NCBI RefSeq assembly: GCF_001306175.1
Contig: NZ_LGKN01000005.1
Coordinates: forward strand, 248,001-312,000
Origin: Ardenticatena maritima
Lineage (GTDB): Bacteria; Chloroflexota; Anaerolineae; Ardenticatenales; Ardenticatenaceae
Direction of reading: 5' to 3'
DNA: 64,000 bases
Shown: piece after piece, positions 36,855 to 45,326 of the stretch
Layout of the letters: the number at the start of each line of letters is the position of its first letter
Numbering within the stretch: the first letter of the stretch is position 1
Position numbers and translations under genes: made by a program
Notes under the pieces: generated by a model
The model's database searches: none
What the model was told of the DNA's origin: nothing
What the model saw: only the letters and a program-made list of their open reading frames with translations

Positions 36855-37910
36855 ATGTCTGCGCACTTGTTTGCGCCCTATACCCTGCGCGGTCTTACGC
36901 TGCGCAATCGCATTGTCATGTCGCCCATGTGCATGTACTCGGCGGAATCCGACGGGTGCGCCACCGAGTGGCATCTGGTGCACTTGGGCGCGCGGGCGGT
37001 TGGCGGCTGTGGGCTGATCATCACCGAAGCCACAGCGGTTGAGCCGCGCGGGCGCATCAGCGAAAACGATTTGGGCTTGTGGGACGACGCCCAGATTGCG
37101 CCGCTGGCGCGCATTGTGGACTTTTGCCACGCCCACGGTGCGGCGGTGGGCATTCAACTCGCCCACGCCGGGCGAAAAGCCTTTTCACGGGCGCGGGGGT
37201 TTGGTCCCCAACCCATCGTCGCCCCCAGCGCCATCCCCTTCGCCGAAGGGTGGGCAACCCCACATGCGCTGACGGTGGACGAAATCGAGGCGCTCATCGC
37301 CGCCTGGCAAGCCGCCGCCCGCCGCGCCTTGCAGGCCGGGTTTGACGTGGTGGAAATTCACAGCGCGCACGGCTACCTGCTGAATGAGTTTCTTTCGCCC
37401 ATCAGCAACCACCGCACCGACGAGTACGGCGGCGATTTGTGGGGGCGCGCCCGTCTCTTGTTCCGCATCGTGGAGGCTGTGCGCGCCGTCTGGCCGGAAG
37501 AAAAGCCGCTTTTTGTGCGCATCTCGGCCACCGATTGGGTCGAGGGGGGCTTGCAGGTGGAGGATTTTGTGCAACTGGCGCCCGAACTGCAACGGCGCGG
37601 TGTAGACGTGATTGACTGCTCGTCGGGCGGCATCACCCCAACACCACCCCCGCCCGACGTCGTCGGCGCAGGCTACCAAACGCCCTTTGCCGCGCGTATT
37701 CGGCAAGCCACAGGTGTGCCCACCATGGCGGTGGGGCTTATCACCGCCCCCGAGCAAGCCGACCACATTGTGCGCACGGGGCAAGCCGACCTGGTGGCGT
37801 TGGGGCGCGAACTCTTGCGCGACCCGCACTGGCCGTTGCGCGCCGCGCACACCCTTGGCTACGACGTGGACTGGCCCAGGCAGTACGAACGCGCCAGACC
37901 ACTTCGCTGA
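36855..37910 (+). CDS. namA: Old-yellow-enzyme NADPH dehydrogenase (YqjM type)
   Basis: FMN ene-reductase reducing activated C=C bonds. It is of the thermophilic YqjM class: Cys26 (SPMCMYSA) is the redox-tuning cysteine, the FMN site has [11 protein letters not shown], and the substrate His pair is in [16 protein letters not shown]. The C-terminal [10 protein letters not shown] and [16 protein letters not shown] segments close the barrel. 351 aa. AAAGGAG lies 10 nt upstream of ATG 36855. Confidence 0.94.
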   Translation: MSAHLFAPYTLRGLTLRNRIVMSPMCMYSAESDGCATEWHLVHLGARAVGGCGLIITEATAVEPRGRISENDLGLWDDAQIAPLARIVDFCHAHGAAVGIQLAHAGRKAFSRARGFGPQPIVAPSAIPFAEGWATPHALTVDEIEALIAAWQAAARRALQAGFDVVEIHSAHGYLLNEFLSPISNHRTDEYGGDLWGRARLLFRIVEAVRAVWPEEKPLFVRISATDWVEGGLQVEDFVQLAPELQRRGVDVIDCSSGGITPTPPPPDVVGAGYQTPFAARIRQATGVPTMAVGLITAPEQADHIVRTGQADLVALGRELLRDPHWPLRAAHTLGYDVDWPRQYERARPLR

Positions 37911-37966
37911 GCAAGACCAGACCCGTATCAAGTCATTCTGAGAGACAGAGAAGGAGGAACAGACCA

Positions 37967-38416
37967 ATGGAACGCACACTTGTCATCGTCAAACCGGACG
38001 GCGTTCAGCGTGGGCTGACCGGTGAAGTCATCAGCCGCCTGGAACGGCGCGGCTTGAAAGTGGTGGCGCTGAAAATGATGAACGTGAGCCGCGAACTGGC
38101 GGAACAGCACTACGCTGTGCACAAAGGCAAACCCTTCTACGATGGGCTGATTGACTACATCACATCCAGCCCCGTCGTGGTGATGATTGTGGAAGGGAAG
38201 AACGCCATCAAAGCCGTGCGCAACACCGTCGGCGCCACCAACCCCGTGGACGCCGCGCCGGGCACGATTCGCGGCGATTTTGCCATGGACATCGGGCGCA
38301 ACATTGTGCACGCCTCGGATGGTCCGGAAACGGCGGCGTTTGAAACGTCGCTCTGGTTCAGCGAAGACGAAATTTGCGCCTACACGCGCAACACCGACAC
38401 CTGGATTTACGAATAA
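37967..38416 (+). CDS. ndk: Nucleoside-diphosphate kinase
   Basis: Balances NTP pools by phosphate transfer through His115 in [13 protein letters not shown]. The N-terminal [16 protein letters not shown] and [21 protein letters not shown] signatures are intact; 149 aa. AGGAGG lies upstream. A terminator shared with the convergent rsfS follows directly. Confidence 0.97.
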   Translation: MERTLVIVKPDGVQRGLTGEVISRLERRGLKVVALKMMNVSRELAEQHYAVHKGKPFYDGLIDYITSSPVVVMIVEGKNAIKAVRNTVGATNPVDAAPGTIRGDFAMDIGRNIVHASDGPETAAFETSLWFSEDEICAYTRNTDTWIYE

Positions 38417-38430
38417 TCCCCACCGCACAC

Positions 38431-38462
38431 AAAAAAACGCCCCTCACATCGAGGGGCGTTTT
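38431..38462. terminator. Bidirectional terminator between ndk and rsfS
   Basis: AACGCCCCTC, 5-nt loop ACATC, GAGGGGCGTT, with TT on the plus side and a run of A on the left that gives T on the minus strand. Serves both convergent genes. Confidence 0.9.
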
Positions 38463-38477
38463 GCATGGCGTCAAACG

Positions 38478-38855
38478 TTACTGAATGCGCAGCACCACCG
38501 GCGCATCTTCGTACAACGTTTCCAGTTGGTAATAGGCGCGCTGTTCGGGCGAGAACAGGTGAATAATCACATCCACGTAGTCCAGCAAAATCCAGCCGGT
38601 TTCCGCTTCGCCCTCACGATGAAAAGGCTTCGCGCCCACATCTTCGCGCAAGCGGTCTTCAATCGCTTTGGAAAGCGCGCGCAACTGTCGGTCGCTTTCG
38701 CCAGTGGCGATGACAAAGTAATCGGTAATGGGCGAACGCCCACGCACATCAATCAAGACAATGTTGCTCCCTTTGCGGTCTTCCGCAGCATCTACTGCGA
38801 TACGCGCAATGGCGGCCGCATCAGCATCCGTTTGTTGGTGTTTCACGTCTGTCAT
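38478..38855 (-). CDS. rsfS: Ribosome silencing factor RsfS
   Basis: Binds ribosomal protein L14 and blocks subunit joining when nutrients are low. The family core is visible in DITDYFVIATGESDRQ-type sequence (here SPITDYFVIATGESDRQLRA) and the C-terminal GWILLDYVDVIIHLFSPEQR with the conserved Tyr. 125 aa. GAGGTG lies a few bases before the ATG. Single-gene unit with its own promoter and terminator. Confidence 0.95.
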   Translation of the reverse strand: MTDVKHQQTDADAAAIARIAVDAAEDRKGSNIVLIDVRGRSPITDYFVIATGESDRQLRALSKAIEDRLREDVGAKPFHREGEAETGWILLDYVDVIIHLFSPEQRAYYQLETLYEDAPVVLRIQ

Positions 38856-38900
38856 TGCACCTCACTTCATCAATCTGAATGTTCTACCTGAGCGTTGCCC

Positions 38901-38929
38901 ATTTTAGCATAAGAAAGCGCAACGTTCAA
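38901..38929 (-). promoter_or_regulatory. Promoter of rsfS
   Basis: On the minus strand, TTGAAC (-35), 17-bp spacer, TAAAAT (-10), about 45 nt upstream of the start. Confidence 0.62.
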
Positions 38930-38969
38930 CGTCTGCACGGCACTGCAACGTGCCATTGAGCGCAGAGGC

Positions 38970-38998
38970 TTGAATTTTCTCCCTTCTCTCTCTACAAT
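38970..38998 (+). promoter_or_regulatory. Promoter of the 39013 hydrolase gene
   Basis: TTGAAT (-35), 17-bp spacer, TACAAT (-10). The predicted start of transcription is only a few nucleotides before ATG 39013, so the message is nearly leaderless. Confidence 0.65.
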
Positions 38999-39012
38999 GG
39001 AAGCGTAGCCCG

Positions 39013-39855
39013 ATGAAACGTGCGCCAGGAGCCCATGTGATTGGTGAACGCCTCGCCAAACGGAGCAAACAACTGGTTTTGCGCACCATCAACCACGCCT
39101 ACGAGACGCCGCACACACCCTTTCGCGCCACCACCCGCGACGGCGTTTCCATCGCGGGCGTTCATTTGCGCCGCCAAAGCGACACAGTGGTGATCTACGC
39201 TCATGGCTTTCTGAGCAACAAATATCATCGCGCCGTTCCCGCCTTTGTGGAACATCTCGCCACGCATTTCGACGCCATCGCGTTCGACTTCCGCGGGCAT
39301 GGCGAAAGCGGCGGGCGAGCCACCTTTGGCGAACTTGAAGTGCTGGACGTCGAAGCCGTGGTTGCGTATGCACGCCGACAAGGCTACCACCGCATCATCA
39401 CCGTTGGCAGTAGCATGGGGGGCGCGGCGGTTCTGCTGCATGCGGCGCTGTTGGGCGGCGTGGACGGCGTCGCCACCATCGGCGCGGTCGCGCACCTGCG
39501 CTACATGCGGAGCAGCACCGCCTCACTCGGCTTGCGCCTGCTCTTCAAAACACGGCTGGGGCGCGTCGCCGCCGAAATGGGGCGCGGTACGCGCATTGGC
39601 GCACTGCGCATCAGCATTCCGCCTGTGGACGTGGTGCACCGTATCCGCGAACCGGTGCTCTTCATTCATGGGGAATGGGATCCGCTCATCGCGCCTGAGT
39701 CGGCGCTGGCGCTCTACGAGCGCGCTGTTGAACCCAAAACATTGCGTTTGTTGCCCCGCACCGGGCACGATATTCCCATCCTCACGCCGCAGACCGCCGA
39801 CTTTTTGACAAGGTGGATACGTCAAGCCATTCTAGGCGGAGCAGAATGGACGTAA
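39013..39855 (+). CDS. Alpha/beta hydrolase
   Basis: Serine hydrolase with nucleophile Ser134 in VGSSMGGAAV, the oxyanion segment YAHGFLSNK, FDFRGHGESGG, the acid in FIHGEWDPLIAP and the triad His in RTGHDIPIL. 280 aa. Resembles bacterial carboxylesterases or acyl-transfer enzymes. It sits upstream of the mutase large subunit on the same strand (gap 73 nt with its own Shine-Dalgarno), so a thioesterase role in the same pathway is possible but only inferred. Confidence 0.84.
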   Translation: MKRAPGAHVIGERLAKRSKQLVLRTINHAYETPHTPFRATTRDGVSIAGVHLRRQSDTVVIYAHGFLSNKYHRAVPAFVEHLATHFDAIAFDFRGHGESGGRATFGELEVLDVEAVVAYARRQGYHRIITVGSSMGGAAVLLHAALLGGVDGVATIGAVAHLRYMRSSTASLGLRLLFKTRLGRVAAEMGRGTRIGALRISIPPVDVVHRIREPVLFIHGEWDPLIAPESALALYERAVEPKTLRLLPRTGHDIPILTPQTADFLTRWIRQAILGGAEWT

Positions 39856-39928
39856 GCCAACGAGCCTGTTGCGTTGCGTGAAGCGAAGCCCAACAACCAA
39901 AAGATGACATATCACAAAGGAGTGAGCC

Positions 39929-41617
39929 ATGAACCTGTTCAACCAAGAAGCCCTTGAACGCCTTGCCGAACACGAGAAGCAGTGGGAAGAAACCACCGTC
40001 CAGAAAAGCATCTCCCGCTTCCCCGAACGCTATCCCGATTTTAGCACCATGTCGGGTGTGCCCATCAAGCGCCTGTACACCCCGCTCGACCTTGCCGACA
40101 TGGACTACGAGCAATCGCTCGGCTTTCCCGGCGAATACCCCTTCACCCGCGGCATCCACGCCACCATGCACCGCGGCCGCCTCTGGACCATGCGCATGTT
40201 TGCGGGCTTTGGGAGTGCCGAGGAAACCAACGCCCGCTTCAAGTACCTGCTCGAACAGGGGCAAACCGGGCTTTCGATTGCGTTCGACCTGCCCACGCTC
40301 TACGGCTACGACACCGACGACCCACACGCCGAAGGTGAATTTGGCATTTGCGGCGTGGCGTGCAGTTCCCTGCGCGACATGGAAATCCTGCTTGATGGGC
40401 TGCCGCTGGACAAAATCACCACCTCGATGACCATCAACAGCCCTGCCGCCATCATCTGGGCGATGTACATCGTCGCTGCTGAAAAACGGGGCATTCCCCG
40501 CCACAAACTGGGCGGCACCATCCAGAACGACATTCTCAAAGAGTACATCGCCCAAAAAGAATTCATCTTCCCGCCCGAACCATCCATGCGCCTGGTGACC
40601 GACACCATCGAATTTGGCGCGAAAGAAATGCCCAAGTGGAACCCCATCTCCGTCTCCGGCTACCACATTCGCGAAGCCGGCAGCACCGCCGTGCAAGAAC
40701 TGGCGTTCACGCTGAGCGACGGCTTTGAATATGTCCGCTGGGCGCTTGAGCGCGGGCTGGATATTGACGAATTTGCGCCGCGTATCTCCTTCTTCTTCAA
40801 CGCGCACAACGACTTTTTCGAGGAAATCGCCAAATTCCGCGCCGCCCGCCGCATTTGGGCGCGTGAAATGCGCGAAACCTTTGGCGCCAAGAATCCGCGG
40901 TCGTGGTTCATGCGCTTCCACACGCAAACCTCGGGCGTCAGCCTGACGGCGCAACAGCCGCTGAACAACGTCGCGCGCGTGGCCATTCAAGCGCTGGCGG
41001 CTGTGCTGGGCGGCACGCAAAGCCTGCACACCAACTCCATGGACGAAGCGCTGGCACTGCCGAGCGAAGCCGCGGTGACGGTGGCGCTCCGCACGCAACA
41101 AATCATCGCGCATGAAAGCGGCGTCACCAACACGGTTGACCCGCTGGGCGGTTCCTACTTTGTGGAAGCGCTCACGAACGAAGTTGAGCGGCAAGCCTAC
41201 GACTACTTCCGCCGCATTGAAGAAATCGGCGGTGTGTTGCCCGCTATCGAACAGGGCTTCTTCCAGCGCGAAATCGCCGAAGCGTCGGCGCAATTCCAAT
41301 GGGAAGTTGAAACCAAGCGGCGCATTATCGTCGGCGTCAACGAATACACGATGGCCGAAGAAGTCGAAATCCCCATCTTGAAGATGGACGAAGCCGGCTA
41401 TGAGCGCCAGGTGCGCCGCCTGAACGAAGTGCGCCGCACGCGCGACAACCGCGCTGTGCGCCAGCGGCTTGCCGAACTGCGCCAAGCCGCCCAACGCGAC
41501 GACGTCAATCTCATGTACCCCATCATCGAAGCGGTGAAGGAGTACGCCACGTTGCAAGAGATGATGGACGTCCTGCGCGAGGTGTGGGGCGAATATCGCG
41601 AACCGCTGATTGTGTAG
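39929..41617 (+). CDS. Adenosylcobalamin-dependent acyl-CoA mutase large subunit
   Basis: Substrate-binding TIM-barrel subunit of the methylmalonyl-CoA mutase family, 562 aa, without the B12 domain (supplied by the small subunit at 28330-28803). The family core is clear: [43 protein letters not shown] and [15 protein letters not shown]. At the two positions that in methylmalonyl-CoA mutase are Tyr89 and Arg207 (P. shermanii numbering), it has Phe91 (MRMFAGFG) and Gln209 (EYIAQKE). Phe/Gln is the isobutyryl-CoA mutase pattern, so n-butyryl/isobutyryl-CoA is a plausible substrate. Automatic annotation would call it methylmalonyl-CoA mutase. AAGGAG precedes the ATG. Confidence 0.93.
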   Translation: MNLFNQEALERLAEHEKQWEETTVQKSISRFPERYPDFSTMSGVPIKRLYTPLDLADMDYEQSLGFPGEYPFTRGIHATMHRGRLWTMRMFAGFGSAEETNARFKYLLEQGQTGLSIAFDLPTLYGYDTDDPHAEGEFGICGVACSSLRDMEILLDGLPLDKITTSMTINSPAAIIWAMYIVAAEKRGIPRHKLGGTIQNDILKEYIAQKEFIFPPEPSMRLVTDTIEFGAKEMPKWNPISVSGYHIREAGSTAVQELAFTLSDGFEYVRWALERGLDIDEFAPRISFFFNAHNDFFEEIAKFRAARRIWAREMRETFGAKNPRSWFMRFHTQTSGVSLTAQQPLNNVARVAIQALAAVLGGTQSLHTNSMDEALALPSEAAVTVALRTQQIIAHESGVTNTVDPLGGSYFVEALTNEVERQAYDYFRRIEEIGGVLPAIEQGFFQREIAEASAQFQWEVETKRRIIVGVNEYTMAEEVEIPILKMDEAGYERQVRRLNEVRRTRDNRAVRQRLAELRQAAQRDDVNLMYPIIEAVKEYATLQEMMDVLREVWGEYREPLIV

Positions 41618-41637
41618 TCGCCTTTGCCAGCCGAAAG

Positions 41638-41671
41638 AAAACGGCACGGGGGCGCCCCCGTGCCGTTTTTT
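41638..41671. terminator. Bidirectional terminator between the mutase and thiB
   Basis: The 26-bp palindrome at 41641-41666 (arms ACGGCACGGGGGC and GCCCCCGTGCCGT) is followed on the plus strand by TTTTT. On the minus strand it is followed by TTTCTTT and so can also end thiB. Confidence 0.92.
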
Positions 41672-41690
41672 CATACCGACGTGTTCCCGT

Positions 41691-42806
41691 TCAGCGCAGG
41701 ACAATCTCGGTCCAGCGTTCGATCCACTCTTCGCGGTGTTGTTCGATTGCTTCCGGCGGAACCACGGCGGGCTTTTCCGCCACCTTGCCATGCTTGACAA
41801 ACACCTCGGGCAATTCCACGTCTGGCCGCGCCGGGAAGACGAACATTTGCAACGGGATATCTTCCTGGAACGTGGGCGAGAGCATGAAATCGAGCAAGGC
41901 TTTGCCCAACTCCGGATTGGCGGCGTTTTTCAGCAAGCCCGCAAATTCAATCTGGCGGAAGCAGGTGTTATCAGCAATGATGGCTTCGGTGGGCGGTTCT
42001 TCGGGTTGCGGGTCGGCAAAGTACACTTCCGCCACCGGGCTGGTCGCATAACTGACCACGATGGGGCGTGTCCCTTCACCACTGCCGCCGCTAAACTGCC
42101 CATAGTAGGCGTCTTCCCAGCCGTCCGTCACCAACACATCGTTGGCGCGCATCTCACGCCAGAAATCTTCCCAGGTGTACTCGCCTTCCGTGCCAAACGC
42201 GCCAATCGTCGCCAGCATAAACGCCAACCCAGGCGATGACGTAGCCGGGTTCTCAACCACCGTCAACCCCTTGTATTCAGGCTTCGTCAGGTCGCGCAGG
42301 GTTTGCGGCTTGGGCAGGTTGTTCTCCGCAAAATACGCCTTGTCAATGTTCAGGCAGACATCGCCCCAATCAATCGGCACAAGGCGATTTTGCGGGTCGA
42401 GTTTGAGGTCGTCAGGAACGTGTTCCAACCCCGCGGGGGTGTACGGTTCTGTAATGTCGGCGTCAATCGCGCGGCTGAAGAAGGTGTTATCCACGCCGAA
42501 AATCACATCGGCGAGGGGGTTTTCCTTGCTCAAAATAGCCTGGTTGAGCGTTGTCCCCGCGTCGCCCCCCTTCACAAATTCGATCGTGGCGTTGTGTTCG
42601 GCTTCAAACGCCGCCAACACCTCTTCGCTCACGCTGAAACTATCGTGCGTCAGCAAGCGAACGACACGCGGCTCGTTCGTCTGCGTCTCGCCGCCGGCTT
42701 CTTCCTGCACTGTCGGCTCCGCCGTCGGCGTGCTTTCTCCGCCGCATGCCGAAACCGCCATCACCAGCACCCACAACAGACTCCACAACCACCATTTGGT
42801 ACGCAT
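41691..42806 (-). CDS. thiB: Thiamine ABC transporter substrate-binding lipoprotein
   Basis: Captures thiamine or its phosphates outside the membrane. The signal ends in VSAC (Cys21), followed by a Thr/Glu linker. The mature sequence has the ThiB/TbpA features VVRLLTHDSFSVSEEVL, VKGGDAGTTLNQAILSKENPLADVIFGVDNTF, VPIDWGDVCLN and WEDAYYGQFSGGSGEGTRPIVVSYATSPVAEV. 371 aa. ATG 42806 has AGGAGG upstream. A TPP riboswitch in its leader supports the function strongly. No ThiP or ThiQ gene is in the window. Confidence 0.95.
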   Translation of the reverse strand: MRTKWWLWSLLWVLVMAVSACGGESTPTAEPTVQEEAGGETQTNEPRVVRLLTHDSFSVSEEVLAAFEAEHNATIEFVKGGDAGTTLNQAILSKENPLADVIFGVDNTFFSRAIDADITEPYTPAGLEHVPDDLKLDPQNRLVPIDWGDVCLNIDKAYFAENNLPKPQTLRDLTKPEYKGLTVVENPATSSPGLAFMLATIGAFGTEGEYTWEDFWREMRANDVLVTDGWEDAYYGQFSGGSGEGTRPIVVSYATSPVAEVYFADPQPEEPPTEAIIADNTCFRQIEFAGLLKNAANPELGKALLDFMLSPTFQEDIPLQMFVFPARPDVELPEVFVKHGKVAEKPAVVPPEAIEQHREEWIERWTEIVLR

Positions 42807-42862
42807 AGAAACTCCTCCTTGCCATACATGCTCGTTGGTCTGCACACGTGGGCTCGCATAGA

Positions 42863-42898
42863 CAACAAAAACACCCGGAAGCATGATGCCGCCGGGTG
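42863..42898 (-). terminator. Attenuator hairpin downstream of the TPP aptamer
   Basis: On the minus strand, CACCCGG, 13-nt loop, CCGGGTG, then TTTTTGTTG: an intrinsic terminator placed between the aptamer and the thiB Shine-Dalgarno. This arrangement means TPP probably stops transcription before thiB. Confidence 0.85.
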
Positions 42899-42907
42899 AA
42901 CCCATTG

Positions 42908-43003
42908 GCACCCTGCTTCCCTCCGCCGGCATGACCCGGATCAGGTTCAAGGGGTTCTCGCCCAAGCGAGTCTCAGCCACTGACGCGGCACCCCCAGCAG
43001 TGG
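42908..43003 (-). promoter_or_regulatory. TPP (THI-box) riboswitch
   Basis: Minus-strand sequence carries the conserved core: P1 arms CTGCT/AGCAG, GGGGTGC, GGCTGAGA, then CCTTGAACCTGATCCGGGT and CATGCCGGCGGAGGGAAGC. All are invariant thiamine pyrophosphate aptamer elements. It lies in the leader of thiB; with the attenuator at 42863-42898 it should repress thiB when TPP is abundant. Confidence 0.97.
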
Positions 43004-43037
43004 TGCATGTTGTCTTCGATTGTTCGTGTGCGCCCAA

Positions 43038-43066
43038 AGTGTATGCGGAGTGATGCAAAGCACCAA
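43038..43066 (-). promoter_or_regulatory. Putative promoter of the thiB riboswitch transcript
   Basis: On the minus strand, TTGGTG (-35), 17-bp spacer, TACACT (-10), about 30 nt before the 5' edge of the aptamer. Confidence 0.55.
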
Positions 43067-43087
43067 ACAGCAACGTAGAGCGAAAAC

Positions 43088-43156
43088 AAAAAGGCCACCG
43101 CTTGCGCGGTGACCTTTTTGTGATGCACCGAGTGGGCTCGCGCTCTCAGTGCATCA
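43088..43156. other. Two tandem hairpins, one terminator-like, between divergent genes
   Basis: Hairpin A (43088-43119) is AAAAAGG-C-CACCGC with a 4-nt loop and the matching arm, flanked by T-tracts on either strand, so it looks like a bidirectional intrinsic terminator. Hairpin B (43121-43156) pairs TGATGCAC with GTGCATCA, plus GAG/CTC beyond one mismatch, with a 12-nt loop. A C8 run follows. They lie in the 250-320 bp gap between the thiB leader and the HerA gene, which diverge, so no known gene needs a terminator here. The pair could be the 3' part of a small RNA. Confidence 0.6.
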
Positions 43157-43321
43157 TCCCCCCCCAACCAACCGTGTTTCTCGGAGGCATGTCCTACTCT
43201 ACCAGAAAAGTATTACAAAGAACATTACAATCGCCACTTTTCGCCGCACAATGACATTGATTTGTCGCATACTTCGCGTATCATACACCCCATCCCAAAC
43301 GGTTTGGCAAGGAGCAAGAAG

Positions 43322-44959
43322 ATGAAGCGCAAAATACTGGGGAGTGTCACCGGCGGCACCTTTCTGGACGGGCTGGACGTTCGCCTGGAACCTGACATCA
43401 ACACCGAGGACGTGCCTGTTGGCAGTTTTTGCGTCCTTGAAGGCGACCGCTACCGCTATTTTGGCACCGTGCAAAACGTGCGCCTGCACGCCACCGACAA
43501 CCGTCTCATGGTCGTGCCGCCGCGTCATCTCTCACCATTCGCCCAGCGCATTATCCGCGGCACAGCGGGATACGCCGTCGCCGAAATCAAGCCGGCGCTG
43601 ATGATCGAACGCCTGCCCGAAAACGCCATCGTGGATGAGGTGCAGCCTCCCCGCCCGGTGAAGACCATTCCCATGCACTTCGCCCACATGGTGGAAGCCC
43701 GCCCCGAAGATTTTGTGCTCGTCTTCGGGGAGGAGCGCGACGACCCGCAATCTACGTTCTTTGCGCTGGGCAAGCCGCTCACCATGGAGATTGACGTCTG
43801 TGTGGACCTGCGCCGCCTTGTCGAACGTTCAACGGGGATTTTTGGGAGCACAGGCACGGGGAAAAGTTTCCTCACGCGCCTTTTGCTGAGCGGTATCATC
43901 TGGAAAGACGTGGCGGTCTCGCTCGTGTTCGACATGCACGGCGAATACGCTACCAGCCAGCAATCCGAAAGCGGCGACTGGGTGAAAGGCTTGCGCGACC
44001 TCTTCGGCAGTAGTCGCGTCGCCGTCTATTCCCTCGATGAAAACAAGACCTCGAACGTGGATGGAAACATCGTCATCGGTCTGAACCACATCGAAAGCGG
44101 CGATATTTTGCTGCTGCAAGATGAGTTGGGGTTGCCCAAAGGCACTACCGAAACCAACATCGCCCAACTTGAACGCGCATTTGGTGAAGGCTGGGTGAGC
44201 GCTTTCCTCGCCCTGGATCCCGAGGAGGTGAAAACATTTGCTGATGAAATCGGCGGGCATGCCGGCTCACTGCAAGCCCTGCACCGCAAACTGACCCGCC
44301 TGCGCAACAAGAGCTACGTCCTCGACAACGCTGACTACAACGCCATAGACCAGATCTTGCGGCTTATCGAAAATGGTCGCCATGTCATCGTGCAATTCGG
44401 GCAGTACAACAGCCTGCTCGATTACCTGCTGGTCGCCAATATCATCACCCGCCGCATCCGCAATCGCTACGAAGAGCAGGTCGAGAAGTTCCTGCTCACC
44501 AAGCAGGACGCCGACAAACCCAAACCATTGGTGATTGTCGTGGAAGAAGCGCACAAGTTTCTCGGTCCCGAAATGGCGCACCAAACCATTTTTGGCACCA
44601 TCGCGCGCGAAATGCGCAAATACTTTGTGACCCTGCTCATCGTGGACCAGCGCCCCAGCGGAATTGACGATGAAATCCTTTCGCAGTTAGGCACACGCAT
44701 CTCCGGTCGCCTCAACGACCAGCGCGACCTTGACGCGGTACTCACCGGCGTTGCCGACCGCGCGACTGTGCGCAGTATGCTCACCACACTGGACACGCGC
44801 CAGCAAGTGGTTGTGTTCGGGCATGCCATGCCCATGCCGGTGCAATTGCGCACACGCCGCTACGATGAAACCTTCTACCAGCAAGTGCGCGGGGGCAAAA
44901 AAGGACCCTCATTGGACGCCCAAGACCTCGACCAGTTGATTGATGACCTTTACGGCTAG
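43322..44959 (+). CDS. HerA-like hexameric ATPase (DUF87)
   Basis: FtsK/HerA-superfamily DNA translocase. An N-terminal HAS-barrel-like beta domain (residues 1 to about 125) precedes the RecA-type core, with Walker A GSTGTGKS (175-182), Walker B VIVVEEAHKFL, and LIVDQRPSGIDDEILSQLGTRI as sensor and arginine-finger region. 545 aa. ATG 43322 has AGGAG 8 nt upstream. Archaeal HerA works with the nuclease NurA in end resection; here no NurA or SIR2-type partner gene is adjacent. The 3' end overlaps a small lipoprotein gene. Confidence 0.91.
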   Translation: MKRKILGSVTGGTFLDGLDVRLEPDINTEDVPVGSFCVLEGDRYRYFGTVQNVRLHATDNRLMVVPPRHLSPFAQRIIRGTAGYAVAEIKPALMIERLPENAIVDEVQPPRPVKTIPMHFAHMVEARPEDFVLVFGEERDDPQSTFFALGKPLTMEIDVCVDLRRLVERSTGIFGSTGTGKSFLTRLLLSGIIWKDVAVSLVFDMHGEYATSQQSESGDWVKGLRDLFGSSRVAVYSLDENKTSNVDGNIVIGLNHIESGDILLLQDELGLPKGTTETNIAQLERAFGEGWVSAFLALDPEEVKTFADEIGGHAGSLQALHRKLTRLRNKSYVLDNADYNAIDQILRLIENGRHVIVQFGQYNSLLDYLLVANIITRRIRNRYEEQVEKFLLTKQDADKPKPLVIVVEEAHKFLGPEMAHQTIFGTIAREMRKYFVTLLIVDQRPSGIDDEILSQLGTRISGRLNDQRDLDAVLTGVADRATVRSMLTTLDTRQQVVVFGHAMPMPVQLRTRRYDETFYQQVRGGKKGPSLDAQDLDQLIDDLYG

Positions 44960-45326
44960 GTGTATGCGTTTCCTGGTGTTGGGGCTGTTGGCGCTGGGGC
45001 TCGTTGCATGTGGCGCGTCGCCGGCGCCAACAGTTGACATCATCGCGCCGGTGAACGGGCAACGCATTCCCACAGGTCGTGAAGTTGGCGTACACGTGCG
45101 CGCAAACGCCCCCCACCCCCTTGACCGCGTTGAGTTTTACGCGAACCGTGAGCTCTTCGCTGTGCTCACCCCACCCCACGCCACGACCACGTTTGAAGGC
45201 GTTGCCTATTGGGTGCCGCCCACCCCCGGCGCGGTGCGGTTCGACGTGCGAACGTTTGATCGGTTTGGGCACGCCAGCATGCTTACCACAGTGGTGGTGG
45301 AAGCCGTGGGGGAACCTCTGCGATAG
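44940..45326 (+). CDS. Small lipoprotein with Ig-like domain
   Basis: 128-residue exported protein. A hydrophobic signal (MRFLVLGLLALGLVAC) ends in a lipobox Cys, followed by a single beta-sandwich domain of the type that starts VDIIAPVNGQRIPTGREV and ends FDRFGHASMLTTVVVEAV, like bacterial Ig or cadherin-type modules. The start is uncertain: ATG 44940/44943 overlaps the HerA gene by about 20 bp, and ATG 44964 lies just after it. None has a strong Shine-Dalgarno; the longer forms give a more usual signal length. Function unknown. Confidence 0.72.
   Translation: MMTFTARCMRFLVLGLLALGLVACGASPAPTVDIIAPVNGQRIPTGREVGVHVRANAPHPLDRVEFYANRELFAVLTPPHATTTFEGVAYWVPPTPGAVRFDVRTFDRFGHASMLTTVVVEAVGEPLR

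Noticed and set aside
39782-41800. A 672-residue minus-strand frame opposite the mutase
   Set aside because: The plus strand encodes an unmistakable acyl-CoA mutase; the other frame runs through a bidirectional terminator and has no motif.
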